Of a stretch of 64,000 bases of DNA, positions 28,137 to 36,097 are shown one piece after another (positions within the stretch are counted from its first letter, which is position 1; each line of letters starts with the position of its first letter). The position numbers and the translations under genes are program-made. Under the pieces are notes generated by a model. It was not told the DNA's origin. It searched no databases and worked only from the letters and a program-made list of their open reading frames with translations. The DNA is from Streptomyces tuirus (GTDB lineage: Bacteria > Actinomycetota > Actinomycetes > Streptomycetales > Streptomycetaceae), in the NCBI RefSeq assembly GCF_014701095.1, contig NZ_AP023439.1, positions 3,398,001 to 3,462,000 on the forward strand. Direction: 5' to 3'.

Positions 28137-29351
28137 TCAAGCGGCTGTAGCGGTGTGTGTCCTTGCTGGTGGGCTGGTGGTGAAGGGGCGGTCGTCGCGT
28201 AGCAGGGCCCAGAGGACGTCGGTGCGGCGGCGGGCGAGGGCGATGACGGCGGGGATGTGCTTGTGTCCCTGGGCTCGTTTCTTGAGGTAGTAGGTCCGGT
28301 TGGGGCCGTCGCGGATGATGCTGGTCTGCGCGGAGAGGTAGAACACTCTGCGCAGGCGGCGGCTGTAGCGCTGTGGCCGGCGGAGGTTGCCGGTGCGGCG
28401 TCCGGAGTCTTTGGCGACGGGGACCAGGCCGGCGGCGGAGGCGAGGTGACCGGCGTCGGGGTAGGAAGCCAGATCACCCGCGGCGACAAGGAACTCGGCG
28501 CCGAGGATGGGGCCGATCCCGGGCATCGACTCGGTGACGGCGGCCTGCGGGTGGGTGTGGAAGACGTCGCTGATCTGCCGGTCGAGCTGCTTGAGCCGTT
28601 TGTCCAGGGCCAGCACTTGCGCGGCGAGGTCTGCGGTGATGCCCGCGGCCGTGTTTTGGCCGGGCAGTTGGATGTGCTGGGCATGCGCGGCGGCGAGGGC
28701 GGTGGCGCCAACCGTTTCGGGGTGGCGCACGCCTCGTGCGGCGAGCCAGCGCGTCAGGCGGGCCTGGCCGCAGCGGCGCAGGGCTGCGGGGGTCTGGTAG
28801 CCGGTGAGCAGGACCAGGGCGCCCTTGTGGTCGGCGTAGTCGAAGGCCGCTTCCAGGGCGGGACTGATGCCGGTGAGCACGTCGTGGAGACGGTTGAGCA
28901 GGCGGACCCGGTCGGCGATCAAGTCGGAACGGTGGGTCGTGAGCAGAGCCAGGTCAGCAACCTGGTCCGTGGGGATCTTCACGGGGGCGAAGTCCTGCCG
29001 CAGACGGGCTGTTTCGGCGATGACATAGGCGTCGCGGGCATCTGTCTTGGCCTCGCCCCTGTAGGCGCCAGCCATGCGGTTGACCGTTCGGCCCGGCACA
29101 TAGATGACTCGTTGGCCGTGGTCGGCGAGCAGGGCCAACAACAAGGCGGGGGCGGTGCCGGTGAGGTCCACTGCCCAGCGGACCTCGGCGGCCATCGCGA
29201 GGACCTCGCCTAGGCCGGCGAGGATGACGGCCTCGTCGTTGCTGACCTTCCGGCTCCAGATAGTGGTTCCGGTGTCGTCGATGGCGACCCACCAGTGGTG
29301 GGCCTTGCTGGCGTCGATACCGACCCATAAACAGGGCACCTGTGCGTTCAT
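28137..29351 (-). CDS. IS110-family transposase
   Basis: A 404-aa recombinase. The N-terminal DEDD (RuvC-like) domain starts CLWVGIDASKAHHWW and continues AVDLTG and EAKTDARDAYVIAETAR. The C-terminal Transposase_20 domain has SMPGIGPILGAEFLVAAGD, and a catalytic Ser is expected within it. The frame and length are intact. IS110 elements have no terminal inverted repeats and carry a bridge RNA in the noncoding end upstream of the gene, which here would lie right of 29351. Another 600 bp of open frame upstream is not coding. Confidence 0.92.
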   Translation of the reverse strand: MNAQVPCLWVGIDASKAHHWWVAIDDTGTTIWSRKVSNDEAVILAGLGEVLAMAAEVRWAVDLTGTAPALLLALLADHGQRVIYVPGRTVNRMAGAYRGEAKTDARDAYVIAETARLRQDFAPVKIPTDQVADLALLTTHRSDLIADRVRLLNRLHDVLTGISPALEAAFDYADHKGALVLLTGYQTPAALRRCGQARLTRWLAARGVRHPETVGATALAAAHAQHIQLPGQNTAAGITADLAAQVLALDKRLKQLDRQISDVFHTHPQAAVTESMPGIGPILGAEFLVAAGDLASYPDAGHLASAAGLVPVAKDSGRRTGNLRRPQRYSRRLRRVFYLSAQTSIIRDGPNRTYYLKKRAQGHKHIPAVIALARRRTDVLWALLRDDRPFTTSPPARTHTATAA

Positions 29352-29600
29352 GTGCGTCTCCTCGACCTCGGACAGCGTGCCGTTCCGGTCCGAGGACACC
29401 CCGCCGTCAGCTCCGTAAGCAGCGACCGTTTCGCACATCTCAATCAGCGGCCCGGGCGTCCCGAAGAGCGGGGCGGCCACTCCACCGGAGCCACCGGGGG
29501 CAAGCGACTTTAGAGCCACGCCCCACTCTTCCGGACCGCCAAACACCTTACGGAGCGACTTTGGGCGGGAGCTGCCATGGGGCGAGTGATCACGGCCCCG
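29352..29600 (-). ncRNA. Candidate IS110 bridge-RNA region
   Basis: The noncoding sequence just upstream of the IS110 transposase gene, where members of the IS110 group encode the bridge RNA that pairs with donor and target DNA. Position only: I could not fold it, and the exact ends are unknown. Confidence 0.3.
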
Positions 29601-29783
29601 TAAGCTTCCGGCGCGTCGGGCAGTCTGTGGACCTGCCCGGTGAAGCACGACGTTGGGGCCATGATCTTCGAGGCTCGCCCATGGTGGCTGCCTAACTGCC
29701 TGTTCTTTATCCGCTCGCGCGGTCGGGCAGGTTCGAACGGGGTCCTGGTTCGCGTGAGTTGTCCGGGGCGGGTGCATGAAGGA

Positions 29784-29836
29784 AGGGCCTCTTGGTAGCT
29801 CGCGGATGTCGAGTCCAGCGAGAAGCAAGAGGCCCT
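29784..29836. repeat. Stem-loop before the broken IS5 gene
   Basis: An 11-bp perfect inverted repeat AGGGCCTCTTG (29784-29794) and CAAGAGGCCCT (29826-29836) with a 31-nt loop. It may be part of an IS end or a terminator that keeps outside transcription from the transposase. Confidence 0.4.
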
Positions 29837-29837
29837 G

Positions 29838-30772
29838 TTGTCGAAGTGTCGCGTGGTCATGGTCGCCGAGTCCAGTTCGTCCACTCGTGGGTGTGACTGC
29901 CTCGCCCACAGGTTCGGGAGCGCGGTCGACCGGCCGCAGCGCCGGCCCCGATACGGCTCGGACATGAACGATGCCGAGTGGGCCGTGGTGAGGGACCTTC
30001 TGCCGGTGCCGGGCTGGCTTTCGGGCCGCGGCGGGCGTCCGGAGGGCTACTGCCACCGGCAGATGATCGACGCAGTGCGCTACCTCGTCGACAACGGCAT
30101 CAAGTGGCGGGCAATGCCCGCGGACTTCCCGCCCTGGCCGCGCGTCTACGCCTTCTTCGCCCGCTGGCGGGACACGGGACTGGTCACCGAGCTGCACGAC
30201 CGGCTGCGGGAAGCCGTCCGCGCCGGTGAAGGCCGCAGCGCCGAGCCGAGCGCGGGGGTCGTGGACTCGCAGTCGGTGAAGGCAGACGCCACCGTCACCT
30301 TCGGCTCACGGGGCTTCGACGCGGGCAAGAAGATCAACGGTCGCAAGCGGCACCTGCTCACCGACACGCTCGGACTTCTCCTGGCCGTGCTGGTCACACC
30401 GGCCTCCGTGACCGACCGGGGCGGCGCCCGGTCCCTTCTGGCAGCGGCGGCCGGCCGCTTCCGGCGGCTGGCCCGGGTCTGGGCCGACGGCGGCTACACC
30501 GGCCACCTCACCGACTGGACCAGCCAGCACCTCGGCCTCGTCCTCGACATCGTCCGCCGCAGTGAAGACGTCCGAGGCTCTTCCAGGCCCTTCCCCGCCG
30601 CTGGGTCGTCGAACGGTCCTTTGCGTGGTTTCTGCGCAGCCGCCGCCTGGTCAGGGACTACGAACGCCGCCCCGACACGAGCGAAGCCGTCATCCGCTGG
30701 TCGATGATCGCCCTGATGAGCCGCCGCCTGGCCGCACGATCTCGTCGGCCTGCAGTCCTGACGGCAGGGTGA
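29838..30772 (+). pseudogene. IS5-family transposase, frameshifted
   Basis: The main frame carries the insertion-element N-terminal domain (MNDAEWAVVRDLLPVPG; YLVDNGIKWRAMPADFPPW) and two catalytic Asp (GVVDSQSVKADA, RVWADGGYTG). Near 30575 the frame breaks: the remaining catalytic segment ([32 protein letters not shown] with the Glu) continues in the -1 frame to a stop at 30772. I see no slippery run at the break, so decay is more likely than programmed frameshifting. Its end runs into the 3' end of the leftward winged-helix gene. Confidence 0.8.
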
Positions 30773-31229
30773 ACCTCCCGGGCTTCGTCTCCACCAGCCA
30801 GCCCCGTTCCACCAGCCTCTTCAGCCGTGCTCTCGCGCCCTCGACGCGTGAGGCCGAGGCACTGTCCGAGCCAAGCACCACGGCCGCCCGCCGGGCACCC
30901 AGCCCGTGGTTCCCGGCCTCGGCCGCGGCTGCCATCACCGCCTGGTAGTCCACCGACAGGTCTTCGACTCCGGCCGCGTTCTGTCGATGTGGCACCGCAC
31001 GGCGCGGGCCCGCCGGCGTCCTCGGCGACGGGCCAACGACTGTCTCGGCCGGCTGTTCCTCCTCGGCGAGCGCTTCCAGATACTGCTCGAGGCCGATCGT
31101 CCGAAGCTTGAGAACCTCCTCGGCATCCGCCAAGTCTGCCCGCACCCGCTTCAGTTCGGCTTCGAGCTCATCCACCCGCACGGCAGCGGCCTTCCGCCGC
31201 GTTTCCAGGACCGCCCGCATCGACGGCAT
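30690..31229 (-). CDS. Coiled-coil / winged-helix protein, C terminus altered by IS
   Basis: A 179-aa protein. Residues 1-58 are a charged coiled coil ([20 protein letters not shown]). A linker follows, then a winged-helix-like domain at about 95-160 ([38 protein letters not shown]). Similar proteins are abundant in Streptomyces, commonly beside mobile DNA; the function is unknown. The last about 20 residues (after FTLPSG) overlap the neighbouring broken transposase and look like read-through into the insertion. Confidence 0.65.
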   Translation of the reverse strand: MPSMRAVLETRRKAAAVRVDELEAELKRVRADLADAEEVLKLRTIGLEQYLEALAEEEQPAETVVGPSPRTPAGPRRAVPHRQNAAGVEDLSVDYQAVMAAAAEAGNHGLGARRAAVVLGSDSASASRVEGARARLKRLVERGWLVETKPGRFTLPSGLQADEIVRPGGGSSGRSSTSG

Positions 31230-31689
31230 CCGCCACCCCCACCGACTCGATCAGCAACGGGTCGAGACTCCCGCCACAGCCGCAATCTCATGCCTGACCA
31301 GCGGAATCCGCACGGCTTTCGGAAAGAGAACGGCCTCTAAAACCGTGGAGCCGACCGCCCCAGCCACGACGTACCCCTTCTCTGGCATCAGGTGGCTGAC
31401 TGCTGTGCGCGCGGCACGGACGCCGGCCGGGCTGGAGCGGGACGGAGGCAGGAGCGCAGGCCCGGCCGGGGGCCGGGCCGCGCGCGGCGAGCGGAGCGAG
31501 CCGCCTTGAACCAGTAGAGAAAGTTGTAACTCAGTCTCTGGCGGGCGCGAAGTCGTCTGTGTAGATGCGGAGTCCGAACGAGTCGTGGGGAGGGGGCTAA
31601 CGGCAGGAAGACCGCTGGCCGGAGTGCGTGGGTCATTGTGAAGCGCACGGGCCGTACCCGGCGGTCTCAACAGAGCGGCCCCTGATCGC
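31230..31689. other. Noncoding stretch before cutA
   Basis: 460 bp with no convincing gene. It includes a very GC-rich stretch with imperfect palindromes (GGCCCGGCCGGGGGCCGGGCC near 31460). Mobile-DNA remnants are likely. Confidence 0.3.
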
Positions 31690-31695
31690 TACGCT
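31690..31695 (+). promoter_or_regulatory. -10 box of cutA, leaderless
   Basis: TACGCT, with the 7th following base being the A of the ATG at 31702. No ribosome-binding site. Confidence 0.45.
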
Positions 31696-31701
31696 CACCG
31701 C

Positions 31702-32019
31702 ATGACTGAGTTTCTGCAGGTGTCGACCGCCACACCGGAACGTGAGCAAGCCATCGAGCTCGCCAAGGGTGCAGTCAAGGGGCGCCTCGCCGCAGGGTCA
31801 CAGATCATCGGCCCTGTGGCGTCCGTGTTCTGGCACCTCGGCGAGTTCGGCGAAGGGGAGGAGTGGCGGCTGCTGCTCACCACCACGAGCGACCGCTATC
31901 CCGAGCTCGAGGCGTACCTGCTGAAGAACCACCCGTGGGACAACCCCGAGGTGATCGCCGCACCGATCCACGGGGCGCAGCGGTGTATGAAGTGGATCGA
32001 GGACACCGTGCAGCCCTAG
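31702..32019 (+). CDS. cutA: CutA1-family divalent cation tolerance protein
   Basis: A 105-aa trimeric ferredoxin-like protein: FLQVSTATPEREQAIELAKGAVKGRLAAG, then GPVASVFWHLGEF and EEWRLLLTTTSDRYPELEAYL, and NNPEV-like DNPEVIAAPI. CutA1 was linked to copper tolerance in E. coli, though the role is debated. The first strand is close to the usual start, and ATG 31702 fits. The last 4 bp overlap the convergent XRE-TPR gene. Confidence 0.9.
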   Translation: MTEFLQVSTATPEREQAIELAKGAVKGRLAAGSQIIGPVASVFWHLGEFGEGEEWRLLLTTTSDRYPELEAYLLKNHPWDNPEVIAAPIHGAQRCMKWIEDTVQP

Positions 32020-33320
32020 GCGACCTTCTCCAACACGTTGCGGACGAGGCTCACGTCCTGGTGCCGGCGCAGTTGTTCCAGTACCGGGGCCAGGCGCTGC
32101 CGGGGGCGTACGGACGCTACTCCGACGGACAGGTCCCAGGCGCGGCCTGTCACCCGCGCGGCTTCCTCGACCTCGCCGGCAGCCAGGTAGGCGTCGGCCA
32201 GCCAGGACAGGTACAGGGCCTTGTCCCGGGCGTGGTGATCGTCGAAGCGGTCGAGCGCTCGCGTGAGGACCGGCACGGCCCGCAGAGGACGGCGTAGCTC
32301 GGTCCAGCAGCGGCCGGTCATGATGTCCAGCTCCGTCTGGTCGACCCAGGCTGCCCAGTCCGGCTGCGGCTCCCCGTCCTGCTGCTCTTGGAGAGCGGCC
32401 CGAGCGGCGTCCAGTGCTTGCTCGACCAGGTGAGGCTGATCCGCAAGAGCACAGGCCCACGCCATGCGCTCGTGCAGGAGCGCACGTACACCGGCGGGCG
32501 TGCTGGCGGTGATGGTGGCGCAGCTGCTCGCAGCCATCTCGACCGCCACATTCCGGTCGGCAGCCTGGTAGCCGAGGAACGCGTAAGCGTTGCCGAGGAG
32601 ATCACCTTCAGCAGCTTCGCGGGCCGCGTGCCGACTCTCCTCGTACAGGCTCTCGGCCTGCTTCTGCTGGCCTCCGTCAAATGCGGCCCAACCCGCTTGC
32701 TGAGCTTGCTCAGCAAGCAGGGCTACCATGCGGCGGCGCGACTCCGGAGTGAAGGTGGAGGTGCGCAACAAGGCCTTGGTGGCCTGGTACTCGCCGAGGT
32801 ACACGCGGTATGTGTCGCCGCCGCCGAGGATTTCGTCGAGTCGGCGCAGACGGGCCGTGCGGTGCCGCAACTGCTCGACGTCACTGTTGGAGAGGTGCCG
32901 GGGCGCCGGCGGTTTCGTTAGCGCCGGAAGGGCGGCGGCCAGGCCGGTGCTGGTGGCGGCTTGGAGGACGGTTCTGCGGCGCACGCTGGTCACTCCGATC
33001 TGTGGGTCGTACGGGGGTGCAGGAGTTTCGCCGGTCTCCCACGGTCGGGGAGCCAGGCCGACCATGTCCCCCGGTACACGGAGCGCGTCCGCGATCTGCC
33101 GGACCTTGTCGATCGTTGTGATCTTGCCCTGCCCCTTGGCCAGCGTGCCGACCCGATCCGGTTTGATGTCGCATTCCGCGGCGATGCGCGAGTAGCTGAT
33201 CCCGGCATGGCTTCTCGCGAGTCGGAACACTGTCCCGAAGTCGTGCGCCTCCAGTGCTCGGCGCATCTCCTCGTCAGCGAGGAGTTCCCTTGGCAGCGCT
33301 GTCGGTAGCTGGTGAATCAT
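32016..33320 (-). CDS. XRE-family regulator with TPR domain
   Basis: A 434-aa protein. The N-terminal helix-turn-helix (about 20-75) is FRLARSHAGISYSRIAAECDIKPDRVGTL in two pieces. A linker includes SVRRRTVLQAATSTGLAAALP, a Tat-like hydrophobic segment that in this family follows the HTH. The rest (about 140-434) is TPR helices (AEQAQQAGWAAFDGGQQKQA, ALYLSWLADAYLAAG). Such proteins are often peptide- or signal-responsive regulators in Streptomyces. ATG 33320 has AGGAAG upstream. It diverges from the two small genes at 33500-34439. Confidence 0.85.
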   Translation of the reverse strand: MIHQLPTALPRELLADEEMRRALEAHDFGTVFRLARSHAGISYSRIAAECDIKPDRVGTLAKGQGKITTIDKVRQIADALRVPGDMVGLAPRPWETGETPAPPYDPQIGVTSVRRRTVLQAATSTGLAAALPALTKPPAPRHLSNSDVEQLRHRTARLRRLDEILGGGDTYRVYLGEYQATKALLRTSTFTPESRRRMVALLAEQAQQAGWAAFDGGQQKQAESLYEESRHAAREAAEGDLLGNAYAFLGYQAADRNVAVEMAASSCATITASTPAGVRALLHERMAWACALADQPHLVEQALDAARAALQEQQDGEPQPDWAAWVDQTELDIMTGRCWTELRRPLRAVPVLTRALDRFDDHHARDKALYLSWLADAYLAAGEVEEAARVTGRAWDLSVGVASVRPRQRLAPVLEQLRRHQDVSLVRNVLEKVA

Positions 33321-33499
33321 GCGGCACTTCCTGCTCACCTGAGTCTGCGGGATGTCTGGCTGGGGGCTCTACCCATCATGGGTATACCGCGCTGCGGGAA
33401 GTGCGCTCTTCGCGAGAAGACCACTCTGGACGCGAAGAGCTCCGGCGGCCGGGTCCAGTCGGCCTGCCGGGGCATGGACGACTTCGAGGAGCCGCCACC

Positions 33500-34057
33500 A
33501 TGCGTGAGACTACCCAACGCCTCACGAGATCAGTCGATTTGGCGAAGGTCTGGACGTCTGCGATCTCGATCGACCGTGATCGCGTCCTCGTGATCGAGGA
33601 CTGGCTACTGGCCGCCGCTTCCGATGGGCCACAGGCGCGGAGGGAATGGGGCGAGGGCGGGTTGACCTTGCTTCGGTGCGGCGACTTGTTCACCGCGGTT
33701 CGCTTGCCCGAGGACTCCGTACGTGCTGCCGCCTCCAGCAGCGACCCCGCTGAGGTGAGCACCTATCTGGCCAAGGTGCTCGACGGCGGCCCCGTCATCG
33801 CCTCCCGCAGCCGCTACTACGCGCTCGTTCCGCCGAGCACGGGCGTGGCCTGGCAGCACCCGGACGCCGAGTGCCTGACGTGGGGCACCTGGCTCGGCGT
33901 CCCGCCGGTCACAAGGACGAGCTGCGAAGACTCCCCGGCGTACTGGGCTGTCCCCATGAGCGGGCCGGGCAAGCTGTGTGACACCGACGCCGTCTCGCAG
34001 CTGGTTCGGCTGGCACGGCAACTGCTCTCGGGGCAGGAGGCCGGCGATGGGAGCTAG
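33500..34057 (+). CDS. Unknown protein, partner of the XRE-TPR regulator
   Basis: A 185-aa soluble protein with a strong GAGGAG site 8-9 nt before ATG 33500. Visible features: a beta-rich start (AISIDRDRVLVIEDWLL), HPDAECLTWGTWLGVP, a single Cys pair (TRTSCEDSPAYW, GPGKLCDTD), and a C-terminal helix VSQLVRLARQLLSGQ. I do not recognise the family. Position (divergent from an XRE-TPR gene, overlapping the next gene by 11 nt) suggests a regulated operon. Confidence 0.65.
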   Translation: MRETTQRLTRSVDLAKVWTSAISIDRDRVLVIEDWLLAAASDGPQARREWGEGGLTLLRCGDLFTAVRLPEDSVRAAASSSDPAEVSTYLAKVLDGGPVIASRSRYYALVPPSTGVAWQHPDAECLTWGTWLGVPPVTRTSCEDSPAYWAVPMSGPGKLCDTDAVSQLVRLARQLLSGQEAGDGS

Positions 34058-34439
34058 TCGGGCGGCGCCGTTCAACGCGGACGAGATCCGGCGGCGGTGC
34101 GAGGAAGTGCTGTGGAGTCCCGGAGGGCAGCCGGACGAGCAGCGGGCCAGTCTTCAGGAGATGGAGGGGTATGTGCGACGACTGGCGCCCATGCTGGCAA
34201 GGCTCGTGCCGCGGATGCAGGAGGGCATGCAGGGCACGGCGCGCATCGTCCTGAGGCACTCGGGCGAACTCCTGGAGGAGAAGGCCCCGTCGGCTGATCC
34301 GGCGACTCGCCTGTATGACGCCGGAGTGAACGCGCGTGCGCTGCTGGGCCTGCTTGAGCGGCCCGGTGAACTCACCCCTGTTCCTGAGACGCCGGTCCGG
34401 GCTTCTAACAGGACGCGCACAGCAGCACAGCAGCACTGA
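34047..34439 (+). CDS. Small helical protein, DUF6415-like
   Basis: A 130-aa, mostly helical protein: DEIRRRCEEVLWSPGGQPDE, then LQEMEGYVRRLAPMLARLVP and VLRHSGELLEEKAP, and ATRLYDAGVNARALLGLLERP. The pattern resembles the Streptomyces DUF6415 group (often next to XRE regulators), though I am not certain of membership. GGAGG precedes ATG 34047, inside the preceding gene (11-nt overlap), so the two are co-translated. Confidence 0.6.
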   Translation: MGASRAAPFNADEIRRRCEEVLWSPGGQPDEQRASLQEMEGYVRRLAPMLARLVPRMQEGMQGTARIVLRHSGELLEEKAPSADPATRLYDAGVNARALLGLLERPGELTPVPETPVRASNRTRTAAQQH

Positions 34440-34696
34440 CCGGCGGAGGTTTTCGCCGGGGTCCACAAGCTCCGCCCGCGGCGACCGCCGCATTGTGCAA
34501 CGAACGAGATTCGGCGCGGGTGGAACGGGCGCCGGGGGCACGTCCCCACTACGTCCCGGGCGCCAGCCTCACGACCCGCCGTCCGGCGGGTTTCTCAGTG
34601 CGACACAGAGGAGAGGCATGTTCGTTCACTCCGACCGTCTGCCCGCGAGCCCGGCTATCCCGCTGGGCCTGGTAACCGCCAGGCCATGGGGCCTGG
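34440..34696. other. Noncoding stretch before the integrase remnant
   Basis: 257 bp. It presumably includes lost N-terminal integrase coding sequence; I see no readable piece in it. Confidence 0.3.
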
Positions 34697-35095
34697 CATG
34701 AGGCCCTCCGCTGACATCTGGAGTCCCACGCCGAGCCGGGCCCGGACGGGCTGCTCTTCGTCGGCGAGCAAGGGGCTCCCTTCCGGCGCGGTACCTTCGG
34801 GCGGAAGTGGCGGAAGGCCCGGGAGATCGTCGGCATGCCGGAGGGGTTCCGGTACTACGACCTGCGGCACACCGGGCACACGCTCTCTACCCGGTCCGGT
34901 GCCACCCTGAAGGACACGATGGTGCGCGCCAGGCAGTCCTCGGAGAAGGTCGCGCTGATCTATCAGCACTCCGACGAGGAGCGCCAGGAAGAGGTCGCCG
35001 TCTGCCTCGACGGCACGGTCCGGGAGGCCCGGGAAGAGGCTGCCCGGAAGGCGGCCGAGAAGCCTTCTGGCGCGGATCTGGCACGCGGCCGGTGA
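34697..35095 (+). pseudogene. Tyrosine recombinase (integrase) remnant
   Basis: Only the C-terminal catalytic third remains: LLFVGEQGAPFRRGTFGRKW, then FRYYDLRHTGHTLSTRSG (the RHTGHT box with catalytic Arg and His) and VALIYQHSDEERQEEVA (catalytic Tyr in IYQH). An in-frame TGA at 34712-34714 splits the upstream part (HEALR-stop-HLESHAEPG), and the N-terminal two thirds including the first catalytic Arg are missing. An ATG at 34835 could still yield 86 aa, which would be inactive. It lies 80 bp from the right attachment core, the normal place for an integrase. Confidence 0.82.
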
Positions 35096-35110
35096 TCACG
35101 GCGGACACAA

Positions 35111-35138
35111 AAGGGCCCAGGTCTCTGACCTGGGCCTT
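35111..35138 (+). terminator. Terminator of the integrase remnant
   Basis: Arms AAGGGCCCAGGTC (35111-35123) and GACCTGGGCCTT (35127-35138), 3-nt loop TCT, followed by CTTCT. Confidence 0.8.
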
Positions 35139-35143
35139 CTTCG

Positions 35144-35193
35144 TGGAGCGGGTGATGAGAATCGAACTCGCGCTCTCAGCTTGGGAAGCTGCG
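35144..35193 (-). other. Right attachment site: tRNA-Gly(CCC) 3' fragment
   Basis: On the minus strand this reads GCAGCTTCCCAAGCTGAGAG then CGCGAGTTCGATTCTCATCA and CCCGCTCCA: the anticodon arm (anticodon CCC), T arm and acceptor 3' half of a tRNA-Gly, including encoded CCA. The 5' half is absent, so it is not a functional tRNA. The core 35176-35193 equals the 18 bp at 21711-21728. This is the typical footprint of tRNA-targeted integration. Confidence 0.75.
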
Positions 35194-35500
35194 GTCATTT
35201 GCGGCTGGTTCGGGTACTGACCTGGGCGAACGTCCTGGTCGTGGTGGCCTCGGGCGGGGGCGGCTTTGACCGTGGCTCCCCGCTGCTCCCCGCACTATCT
35301 GGTGCGCTTGTGGTGCGTGGGGCTAAGACGTCGTCTCATTTGGAGTGCTAGATAGTCTGCACCTGAGTCGAGGCTCGATAGTTGTCACACCGGCACGCTC
35401 TTGTCCCCGAAGCATGAGTGGGGTTCGAGAGGGAGACGGGCGGAGTGCTGGTGGCGACCCCGGCAGCTCTTATCGCCTGTTCGTCGCCGTGGGTGAGGAC

Positions 35501-35506
35501 TATGAT
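35501..35506 (+). promoter_or_regulatory. -10 box upstream of the tRNA-like gene
   Basis: TATGAT, 10 bp before the tRNA-like 5' end; predicted transcription start near 35513. No clear -35. Confidence 0.4.
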
Positions 35507-35515
35507 CACCAGCAA

Positions 35516-35591
35516 GGCGGGGTCGTAGCACAGAGGTAGTGCGCCGCGACATCATCTCGGAGGACGTCGGTTCGAATCCGACCGCCCCGCC
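35516..35591 (+). tRNA. Atypical tRNA-like gene (anticodon unclear, perhaps AUC)
   Basis: It folds as a cloverleaf. The D arm is GCAC-AGAGGTA-GTGC, the anticodon arm is CCGCG/CTCGG (one C-T mismatch) around loop ACATCAT, the T arm is a canonical GTCGG-TTCGAAT-CCGAC, and the acceptor is GGCGGGG/CCCCGCC or, in register with the T arm, CGGGG-(T)-CG/CGCCCCG with a bulged T. Position 33 is C instead of the universal T, so decoding is doubtful. D-stem pairing is kept although it differs from the common GCTC/GAGC. It lies inside an IS5-type element. Confidence 0.6.
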
Positions 35592-35749
35592 CCTTCAGTC
35601 CAGAACGCCGGCCTCTGGCCCGGATCTGTGGCCGGTGACAAGGAACGCGCCGATTCGGCGACAACTGCCATGCCTCGTCACCCTGGAGCCGCGGGTCAAC
35701 GGCCGCTGGTAGTGACAACCATCAGGCTTCGGCCCAGCATCATGTGGTG

Positions 35750-36097
35750 ATGGTCGAGCGCATGGTGCCGGACGAGTTGTGGGAGCTGTTTCAGCGGGTG
35801 GTCCCACCTGCTCCAACACGGCCGCAGGGCGGCGGCCGGCGGCGGTACGGTGACCGCGAGGTCCTCGCAGCGATCATCTTTGTGGCCACGACGGGTTGCA
35901 CCTGGCGGCAGTTGCCGCCGGTCTTCGGCCCGTCGGGTCCGACCACGCACCGCCGGTTCACCGAGTGGAGCGCCGCCCGGGCGTGGGCGAAGCTGCACCG
36001 CCTCATCCTCGACGAACTCGGCTCGCGTGGAAACCTGGACTGGTCGCGGTGTGCGATCGACTCGGTGAACATGCGGGCCCTGAAAGGGGGGAGCTGA
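35750..36097 (+). CDS. IS5-type transposase, orfA
   Basis: 115 aa: the insertion-element N-terminal helix-turn-helix part (MVPDELWELFQRVVPP; ATTGCTWRQLPPVFGPS; THRRFTEWSAARAWAKLHR) and the first catalytic Asp in CAIDSVNMRALKGG. It ends at TGA 36097, just after a run of G. Three potential starts lie at 35744-35752; ATG 35750 is chosen. Full-length transposase would need a -1 slip into orfB. Confidence 0.82.
   Translation: MVERMVPDELWELFQRVVPPAPTRPQGGGRRRYGDREVLAAIIFVATTGCTWRQLPPVFGPSGPTTHRRFTEWSAARAWAKLHRLILDELGSRGNLDWSRCAIDSVNMRALKGGS

Noticed and set aside
31251..31670. 139-aa minus-strand frame
   Set aside because: Low-complexity and without homology that I can recognise; no ribosome site.
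35144..35193. Functional tRNA-Gly gene
   Set aside because: Only the anticodon arm to the 3' end is present; the acceptor 5' strand and D arm are missing.
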